In this document: positions 56,152-64,000 of the stretch, piece by piece
Numbering within the stretch: the stretch's first letter is position 1
How the letters are laid out: each line of letters begins with the position of its first letter
Notes under the pieces: model-generated
What the model was told of the DNA's origin: nothing
Seen by the model: only the letters and a program-made list of their open reading frames with translations
The model's database searches: none
Origin: Rhodeus uyekii
Lineage: Eukaryota > Chordata > Actinopteri > Cypriniformes > Acheilognathidae
Length of the DNA stretch: 64,000 nucleotides
Direction: 5' to 3'
Assembly: GCA_037043235.1 (NCBI GenBank)
Contig: JAWRVZ010000183.1
Location: 434,001 to 498,000 of the forward strand
Program-made: the position numbers and the translations under genes

Positions 56152-56964
56152 ATTCTTCTCCTACTGATCCATTTTGTAAAAACATTTGTGTTCTGACCTG
56201 GGAAGCCATAGGGGTTGAGTGCCTTGTTTTGTAGGCCCAAAGGCCATCAGTTTTTAATTGTTTGTTTCTCTCTTTTTGTTTGATTTGTAGTGAAGTCAGT
56301 TTTCCTGAGAAGTTTAGTTTCTATTGTTGAAGTGTTTATTGCATTAATGTTTATTGCATTAATGATAAGTATTTTATCATAATTCAACTGTATGATTATA
56401 CACCATTATTTTATCTGTAGGATGATATTCAGCTGAGAAAGTGCTGATGTCTGCAAAAGGCTGGAAGCACACCCACCTTACGGTGTTGGGGGTTGAACCC
56501 ATATATGGACATAGAGTGCTGAATTCTGGCCAATTGGACAATGTATGGAGAAAAATAAATAATAACCTAACATGTTTAGAATTTCTAGGAACTAGGTATA
56601 TAATGGGAGATTTCCCTTTTGAGTGAGGAGATCTGCAGATCGACTCGGTTTTGTTTGAAAGAATAAAACCTATATTCTGGCATCAAAGACCTTTGAGAAG
56701 TGTTATTTGTCTGAAGAGAAAACTACAACACTTGATCCACAACACTATTTTGTTTGTTGTTTTGGCATTTAGCTCACCCCTGAAGTTATTGCTTCCAAAC
56801 TTCTTTTCCTTTTGATCTGTAATCACTTGTTTCTTTTTGTAAAAGAGATACCCAAAAGACTGTTGCTCAAAATCTCTAGAGAACAAGAAAATTATAATAA
56901 AAAATGGGTAATTACGAAGTTTGGTCTTGTTATTTATGTTACACCTTGACCTAGACCAGGGATC
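56152..56964. other. No gene recognised
   Basis: AT-rich DNA. A stretch at about 56,430-56,700 with GTGCTGATGTCTGC and AATAAAACC could be part of another LTR, but no ends or duplication were found. Confidence 0.4.
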
Positions 56965-57247
56965 TTAACAATTGATTCCATGTGACAATATTATATCTAA
57001 GTGTCTCTAAAATCCAATCCCAATGTGTCATTTTTATTATCTACATGGATATTAAAATCAACAACAATTATGACTTTATCTGCAGCCATAACTAATTCTG
57101 ACAGAAAATCAGAAAATTATTTGATAAAGTCTGTATGGTGCCCTGGTGGCCTTTAAAATTTGCCAGCACAAAAGTCAAACAGGAATTTACTTACACTAAA
57201 TAATTTTACATTACACCATCACTTAAAAAAAATCATATTTAAAATTG
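56965..57247 (-). mobile_element. LINE family B endonuclease fragment
   Basis: Matches 21,480-21,790 in the same orientation (CTACATGGATATTAAAATCA, TGGTGCCCTGGTGGCC). Short and frame-broken. A GACTT-type tail (57,249-57,265) follows, perhaps from a separate copy. Confidence 0.75.
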
Positions 57248-57265
57248 ACATGACTTGACTAGACT

Positions 57266-57909
57266 TGACAGGGGGTGACAACCAGTGACGAACAACAATG
57301 AAATAGCACAGGACAGCAAACACAGGGAGAATAAATAGGGAACAAACAGAGTAGGTAATGAGGGAGGACAGGCGAGGCAAATAAACTAATAACAAGGAAA
57401 CAAGACGGGTGGCTTACACAATGACAAGACAAAACGAAACATGACATGCATATGCAGCTAATGAGAACTCAAAAGCTGCGTCGATACCAAATAATATGAC
57501 AAAAAGCAGCCAGTGAAACACAAGCTGCGTGCTACACAGTGCAAGACGAGACATGACATGAAAGCACGCTGCCAATGTAAACATGAACCGTGTGCTACAT
57601 GACAACACACAGAATAAGAGAGTGTGCAGCCCGAGCAAACTTGGCACCGCACGCGGTCACAGAACACAACAGAGTGCACGAGTGAACACTCATCTCGTGC
57701 GCTCACAACAGAAGACAAACACACAGAGTATGAATGTCCGAATCCTGACACGAAACCGAACAAGACCAAAGTGCCAGAATACGAACATCACCCCCCCCCA
57801 TCACAGACAGGAGAGGGCACGACTCAAGCACTCTCTATGCCGCGCGCACAATACAGTAGTGTCAGGGCTCTGTCACAAAACCATGAGAAAACTAAACCAA
57901 ACCCTGACA
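57266..57909 (-). mobile_element. LTR family Z relative, reversed, diverged
   Basis: On the minus strand it starts TGTCAGGGTTTGG, shares GGTTTTGTGACAGAGC with the LTRs at 9468 and 13,197, and ends CACCCCCTGTCA. Flanking pentamers do not match. The overlapping small ORFs are not genes. Confidence 0.65.
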
Positions 57910-57949
57910 TAAGTGTTTTTAAAAGAGTTTATAGGTTATAGGCTATTTT

Positions 57950-58191
57950 TGAACGCATTATTGCATTAAACACTAGCACAAGAACTTAGCCAAAAAACAC
58001 CTGCAAGGCTTGAAAGATATCGAGCCTCAACAAGGGAAGAAAAAGTAATGCAAAAGTAATACAATGCATTACTTTCCATAAAAAGTAACTAAGTACGGTA
58101 ACACAATTAGTTACTTTTTTTTGGGAGTAACTATTAATTTGGGAGTAATATTGCAATGCATTCATTTTAAAAGTAACTTTCCCCAACACTG
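57950..58191 (-). mobile_element. hAT-like element end (partial)
   Basis: On the minus strand it begins CAGTGTTGGGGAAAGTTACT, a common start of fish hAT-derived repeats, followed by AGTAAC/GTTACT-rich sequence. The other end was not found. Confidence 0.55.
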
Positions 58192-58214
58192 CCTACCAAT
58201 GTCAGTTATCTTGC

Positions 58215-58930
58215 TTTACTGTCATTGCAGATTATCCTCACTCAATGGCTGAATGTCTAAGTGGTGCCCACAGAACAACGTAGGGTTCATAGACAATTGG
58301 AAAAGTTTTTGGGGCAGACCTGACTTGATGAAAAGAGATGGTATTCATCCCTCCTGGGATGGTGCCACTTTTCTCTCTAGTAATTTGGCACATAGTCTTA
58401 GAGTTGAACCTCAACTAACTGGGGCCCAGATCAGGACGCAGACAGACTGGTTAAACCGACCGTCTGCTAGCTGTCTCACGTCACAGAGGTCAGATAAATT
58501 CCAACACTTGGAGAGTCTTTCACCTAGATATTCTCATATAGAGATTGTGTCTGTTGCCCAAATTAGCAAACACAAAAAACTCTCAAAACCTTTTAAGGGT
58601 AAAAATTTAATTGATGTCCAAACAACAAAAACATTATATAATACTGATGAACAAATTATAAAGCTTGGGTTACTGAATATGCAATCTCATTTTTCAAAAG
58701 CACTTATTATAAATGATATGATTACAGATCATGAACTAGATGTGCTGTGTTTGACAGAAACCTGGCTAAAACCAGACGATTACATTACTTTAATTACATT
58801 ACTTTTGATTTCATTACTTTTGAGTGCACCCCTCAAGATTACTGTTATGAACGAGCGTTGTCTGAAAAGTAAAGAAGGAGGTGTTGTTGTAATTTATAGT
58901 ACAGTCTTACTCAAAGGTCTAGTCAAGTAA
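58215..58930 (+). pseudogene. LINE family B fragment: ORF1 end to ORF2 start
   Basis: One open frame (58,253-58,930) carries the end of ORF1, including WCPQNNVGFIDNWKSFW and the esterase Asp/His block KRDGIHPSWDG, then runs without a stop into the ORF2 endonuclease start (IIKLGLLNMQ, LDVLCLTETWLKPDD). A break near 58,790 duplicates part of the TLI/LL stretch. It keeps the Lys codon where the 22,386 copy has a stop. Truncated at both ends. Confidence 0.82.
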
Positions 58931-59094
58931 GACAAGTCAAGTTGTCAAGACAAAGACAAGTTTTCGCCCTCAGGGTGGTTTATGTTTTTATTTTTGTTTT
59001 ATTTTTATGAAATAAAAAGCAATTCTCCTTGTGATTGAGTCCTCACTCCTCCATTCAACTCTGTGTCCTATAATAATACGTTAATAATAATACG
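58931..59094. other. Short gene-free spacer
   Basis: GACAAGTCAAG-type repeats followed by an AATAAAAAGC stretch; possibly the 3' end of an LTR. Not resolved. Confidence 0.35.
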
Positions 59095-59460
59095 TTACAT
59101 TTATATAGCGCTTTTCCAGAGCTCAAAGCACTTTACATAGTAGGGGGGAATCTCCTCAACCACCACCAATGTGTAGCATCCACCTGGATGATGCGACGGC
59201 AGACATATTGCACTCATCACACATGAGCTTAATGGTGGAGAGGAGAAAGAGCAATGAAGCCAATTAGAGTATGGGGGGATTAGGAGGCCGTGATGGACCA
59301 AGGACAATGGGCAAATTTGCCCAGGATTGCTGGGGTTAAACCCCTACTCTTGCGAAGGACATCCTGGGATTTTTTTATGACCACGGGGAGTCAAGACCTC
59401 GTTTAAAATCTCATCCGAAAGACGGTGCTTGTTGCAGTACAGTATTCCCGTCACTTAACT
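59095..59460 (-). mobile_element. 5S SINE (SINE3-like), 5'-truncated
   Basis: Same body and tail as 5415-5965. The LINE-like tail is intact (CTATATAAATGTAA reading minus strand) but the 5S-derived head is missing, so it was probably truncated during insertion. Confidence 0.8.
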
Positions 59461-60687
59461 GGGACATTCAGATGCATAAATAAATCCCCTCACATAAATC
59501 TCACTCAAAATCCATGCAATGTTAATAGTGTGCCATAAGTGACTACACATGTTTGGTTCCATTTGAAATGTCTCAGTGCGACTGGTACAGAGATCTTATT
59601 CCCATAGAAGCAAACCAAATGGTGTTAAAGGTTGAAAGGTTTATAGATGTTTGGCTTACTGTAGTGAGTGTCCCCTCTCCCAGGGTCACGCAAATTATCT
59701 TCTGTTCTCAATAACCAATTGCAAACCATTGTTAGCTCATATTTAAATTTAAAAGAGGTTTCTCTCTTGGTCTGGGTATTTCAAGAAATGTTTCAAGAAT
59801 CAGCCTGTAATGCTGGGTGTTTTAGTATTATGTTTTATTATCATTATGTATTCTTATAAGGTAAGTTATGCATCTTTTACTCTATTTCTGAGCATTCTAT
59901 GTTTTGCATTGATTATCTTTGAATTGATTATGTAATTGGCATGATACATTTACCAATGATAATAATAAATTGTTACATTTAATTTTATTCTGACTTACTC
60001 TGAAATTATTAATTCCAGTAGATTATGTTGTATACGATGTTACTGCAAATCTGTGTCCAGGGTTAAGTATACACTAGATCTCAGGTTAGCATGGAGCATG
60101 TCAGGTGAGGTTGTGGCATCAGATGGGTTCTAAGCCAATGGTTCTGGTTTAATCTCTGGCTTCTGTTTCAGCTCTATTTAAGTTGTTATGTAGTTAAATT
60201 AATAACTATAGGGGACTGGATAAAAAACTATTATGATGATAGCAAACATTGGATTGGCATTATTTAATAGTTCTATAACCTCTGAATATTGTTTGAACTT
60301 TAACTAAGTTGTTATATGGGTGACTGTAGGGGACTAAGCGGAACAGTTATCTAAATAATGGCAAGCATGGGTGGTCAGTTAAGTAACTTTAGCCATAACA
60401 TCTGATTACAAATCGGACTGGAGAGTTTGTGACCATGATATCCACGTAAAAGAACGGACGTGAGACTCTAAGCAACACTGAGACCTGAATGAACGAATGC
60501 AATAAGAGCAACGAGTTTGATAGAATAATCAAATGTCTACTTACTAAATTATCATATAAATGACCAGTAGCCAATTGGCATTCTTAACTAAATTCTTGGT
60601 CATAAAAATTTGAGTCAGATTGGGAATTTGCCACACTGAAAAGACTGAACGCGCAGTGATCCTTCACCCGCTCCTCGGAAACCGTCA
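59461..60687. other. No gene recognised
   Basis: AT-rich DNA with no coding similarity, RNA gene or paired ends that I can see. Confidence 0.5.
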
Positions 60688-61595
60688 TTGGACCGATCGA
60701 GTGGGCCTTGCACACATTATAGTCCTTCACGTCTATTGCGATCCCAAAATACTGACCAGCTTATAATACCTAGAATATCAAAGTCAACTGCTGGCGGTCG
60801 ATCCTTTTCCTATTTAGCTCCTAAACTCTGGAACAGTCTTCCTATTACAGTTCGGGAAGCAGACACACTCTGTCAGTTTAAATGTAGACTAAAAACACAT
60901 CTCTTTAACCTGGCATACACATAACACATTATACATACGTTTTTAATCCAAATCATGTAAAATGATTGTTAGGCTGCATAATTTAGATAAGCCGGAACCG
61001 GGAACATTCCCATAACACCTGATGTACTCGATACATCAGAAGAAGAATGGCATCTACGCTGATATTGGTCTCTGTTTATTCCGAGGTTACCGTGGTCAGC
61101 CGGATCTGGGCCGTATCCAGATCAGATGAAGGACCTGGACACGAGCACAGCACTGCCCTGGGGTGTCTGCGGAGACCGTGACTCTACTGGACCCTCCCCT
61201 GTGACGATCATGAACCCATCTCTAACCGGACCAAATTGGACTTCATATTGGACTTGAATTGTTGTATAATAATCATGCACTGTTTGGCTGCTGGCCAGAG
61301 GAGAACTGGTCCCCCGACTGAGCCTGGTTTCTCCCAAGGTTTTTTCTCCATTCTATTCTTCATTCGTTACGTCACCTGCCGGAGTTTTGGTTCCATGCCG
61401 CTGTCGCCTATGGCTTGCTCAGTTGGGGAAACTTAACACTTAAAATTTATCAATTGAATTGATTCACCTGCTCTTTTGGGGCTTCTGTTCAGCCAAACAA
61501 ACTTTGTTTATATTGTTTTTCCTGTAAAGCTGCTTTGAAACAATCTACATTGTAAAAAGCGCTATATAAATAAAGGTGACTTGACTTGACTTATC
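60688..61595 (+). mobile_element. 5'-truncated LINE family B, intact 3' end
   Basis: It begins within the last part of ORF2 (SPSRLLRSQNTDQLIIPRIS to the stop at 60,922-60,924), then the full 3' UTR, the GCGCTATATAAATA box (61,560-61,573) and the GACTT-type tail. It is highly similar to 18,544-19,430 (reversed), so it is recent. Confidence 0.9.
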
Positions 61596-61609
61596 GAGGG
61601 AGATTTGTT

Positions 61610-61860
61610 TTGACTGCCGTTGATGTCTCCCTCTCCTCAGCTTCCTTTTTTTTCAAAACATCGTAGATTAAGCTGGTCTTCTCACAGATGATCGTCTCGG
61701 TAATGGTATCTCATGACTTCTGCTTCTCCTTTATCCACAACAACAGAAGCCTCTCCATCTCATCATTTATATTAGAATGCAACTTCAATATAACAGTCAT
61801 GCCCTTGGAAGGATTTACATTCTTGATAGCATCCTAGTGGATGTACTGCGATCATACATG
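61610..61860 (-). pseudogene. pogo/Tigger-like transposase HTH fragment
   Basis: On the minus strand it reads DEMERLLLLWIKEKQKS then DTITETIICEKTSLIYDVL. This resembles the CENP-B-type DNA-binding domain of pogo/Tigger transposases. One stop interrupts it and no catalytic domain follows. Confidence 0.6.
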
Positions 61861-61886
61861 CGTGCTTGTAAGGTAGACAAAATTGA

Positions 61887-62060
61887 CTTGGCTTGCTCAG
61901 TTGGGGAAACTTAACACTTAAAATTCATCGATTGTATTTTAACGCTGATGTTCAGCCAAACAAACTTTGTTTATATTGTTTTTCCTGTGACCACTGTAAA
62001 GCTGCTTTTAAATCTACATTGTAAAAAGCGCTATATAAATAAAGGTGACTTGACTTGACA
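61887..62060 (+). mobile_element. LINE family B tail, target of a Tc1 insertion
   Basis: Only the last about 170 bases of the 3' UTR remain (GCTTGCTCAGTTGGGGAAAC to the GCGCTATATAAATA box). Its GACTT tail ends exactly where the Tc1 element begins. Confidence 0.85.
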
Positions 62061-63453
62061 TAAACTCAACAAAAAAACGGTGCATTTCAACAATAATGTT
62101 GTAAAAATCCAAATTTCTTTACAGATCTTCATTGTAAAGGATTTAAACAATGTTTTCAATACATGTTCAATTAACCATCAATTCATTAACATGCACCTGT
62201 GGAATGGTCGTTAAGACCTTAACAGCTTACAGAACATCCAAAAAAAAAAAAAGTCCAGGGTCCCTGCTCATCTGCGTGAACGTGCATTAGGCATGCTGCA
62301 GGGAGGCATGAGGACTGCTGATGTGGCTTGGGCAATTAAGTGCCATGTCCTCACTGTGAGACGCCGATAGCGCTCCAGGGAGACAGGAAGGACAGCTGAT
62401 CATCCTTGCAGTGGAAAACCACGTGTAACAACACCTTCACAGGATCGGTACATCCGAATATCACACCTGCGTGACAGGTACAGGATGGCCACAACAACTG
62501 CCCAAGTCACACCAGGAACACACAATCCCTCCATCAGTGCTCAGACTGTCCGCAATAGGCTGAGAGAGGCTGGACTGAGGGCTTGTAGACCTGTTGTAAG
62601 GCAGGTCCTTACCAGACATCACCAGCAACAATGCCGGCTAAGGGCACAAACCCACCTTCGCTGGACATGACAGGAGTGGCAAAAAGTGCTCTTCACTGAT
62701 GAGTCACGGTTTTGTCTCACCAGGGATGATGGATGGTTTCATGTTTATCGTCTAAGAAATGAGCGTTACACCGAGGCCTGTACCCTGGAGTGTTATTGAT
62801 TTGGAGGTGGGGGGTCCGTCATGGTCTGGGGCAGTATATCACATCACCATCAGACTGAGCTTGTTGTCATTGCAGGCAATCTCAATGCTTTGCGGTACAG
62901 GGATGACATCCCCTTCCATCATGTGGTACCCTTTATGCATGCTCATCCGGACATGATCCTCCAGCAGGACAATGCCACCTGCCATACTGTTCATTCTGTG
63001 CGTGAGTTTCTGCATGACAGCATCATCAGTGTTCTGCCATGGCCAGCAAAGAGCCATATCTCAATCCCATTGAGCATGTCTGGGACCTGTTGGATCACAG
63101 GGTGAGGGCTAGGGCCATTCCCCACAGAAATGTGCAGGAACTTGCAAGTGCCTTGGTGGAAGAGTGGGGTAACAGCAAGAACTGACAAATCTGGTCCAGT
63201 CCATGAGGAGATGCACTGCAGCACTTCAAGCAGCTGGTGGCCACACCAGATACTGACTGGTATTTTTTTGAGCCTCCCCTCATTCAGGGACACATTCTTC
63301 TATTTCTGTTAGTCACATGTCTGTGAAACATTTTTGGTTTATGTCTTATGATGTTGACTCTTTTAGTGTTCATAAAAATATTTACACACATTAAGTTTAC
63401 TGAAAGTAAAAACAGTTGAAAGTCAGAGGACATTTCTTTTTTTGCTGAGTTTA
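62061..63453 (+). mobile_element. Tc1-like DD34E transposon with broken transposase
   Basis: Terminal inverted repeats TAAACTCAACAAAAAAA and, reversed, TAAACTCAGCAAAAAAA bound a 1393-bp element with TA at each end. On the + strand a transposase is readable: HTH part (62,270-62,420), NRLREAGLRACRP, LFTDESRF (first catalytic Asp, about 62,691), GGGGSVMVWG, ILQQDNATCHT (second Asp, about 62,965) and the Glu of the NPIEHV block (about 63,072). Asp-Glu spacing fits DD34E. It is broken by TAG near 62,368, TGA at 62,668, a stop near 62,800 and a one-base loss near 63,050, so this copy encodes no working enzyme. Confidence 0.9.
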
Positions 63454-64000
63454 TATCATGAAGATAATTGCAATTACGAAACTATTCTTAATAAGGTCAA
63501 AAGACATCCTAAACATTTAAAATGTTTTAAACAATAAGATTATACTAGGGAACAAATGTATAAGTTGACTCCCAAAAAACATTAGGTTTTATATTAGGTG
63601 CTCTCAAAACAAATTCATTAACATGGCATATCCATATCACTTGGATAAAAACAAAACAATCTAACAAAAATATAAACAATCATTTGTGAATATATGTTAA
63701 GAGTATTCCTATCTTAATGATAAGAGTTACCTATTTCATCTGGGTTTATTTTCAAAGTAATGATTGTAGTGCACAGCGGGAGCAAGTTTCTCAAAATACT
63801 GCTATCCTATGTGACATGAAAACACCGGTGATGTGGAGAGAGAATCATCCCGGCGTAAAACTTTGTGCAAGTCCGTAAAGATGGCCTCATCTTCATTATT
63901 CTCTGCTTCATCGTTATCAGCTTGAAATATTCAGAATGCTTTTACAATGTTCACACCATTATCTATAACAATGGCACTTCTCTTACCACAAAGAGCAAAT
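63454..64000. other. No gene recognised
   Basis: AT-rich DNA up to the window edge. No frame with family resemblance and no element ends were seen. Confidence 0.5.

Overview
The window looks like teleost fish nuclear DNA, most probably from a cypriniform (carp/zebrafish-like) genome. The evidence is two intron-containing vertebrate housekeeping genes set in a dense field of fish-type transposable elements: L2-like LINEs with an esterase ORF1, 5S-rRNA-derived SINEs, hAT, Tc1, pogo and piggyBac remnants, and Ty3/Gypsy chromoviruses. No CRISPR array, operon or bacterial gene is present. All coordinates and identities come from reading the sequence; no database search was run.

Layout. 1-31.2 kb is an archaeological stack of transposons. 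Highlights are (a) a four-level nest at about 6.26-10.84 kb: an LTR containing a solo LTR, which contains two hATs sharing one target site plus a third hAT that itself holds a solo LTR; (b) a second nest at 12.16-16.37 kb: a solo LTR containing a pogo-like MITE, which contains a solo LTR and an internally deleted Gypsy element; (c) a nearly full-length 5-kb L2-type LINE (18.54-23.51 kb) inserted inside the RNase H region of a second Gypsy element (about 16.8-24.8 kb); (d) LINE, Tc1 and piggyBac remnants at 26.7-31.2 kb, split by younger solo LTRs. Most of these insertions can be bounded to the base from target-site duplications.

31.8-49.8 kb is the gene island. nprl2 (+ strand, 11 coding exons, 379 aa, GATOR1 subunit) and uqcrc1 (- strand, 13 coding exons, 478 aa, complex III core subunit 1) are arranged tail to tail. 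About 2.2 kb of SINE and Tc1 debris lies between them, and several small elements sit in their introns. Both reading frames close exactly across all splice junctions. nprl2 uses two GC-AG introns. The two genes act in different places (lysosomal nutrient sensing to mTORC1, and the mitochondrial respiratory chain); nothing here shows joint regulation.

49.9-64 kb is again repeat-dominated. The main item is a very young non-autonomous LTR retrotransposon (53,277-56,146) with two apparently identical 319-bp LTRs and one ORF carrying about 32 copies of a 10-residue Pro/Glu/Trp repeat. Solo LTRs, L2 fragments, 5S SINE fragments and a DD34E Tc1 element inserted in a LINE tail follow. AT-rich stretches without recognisable genes fill the rest.
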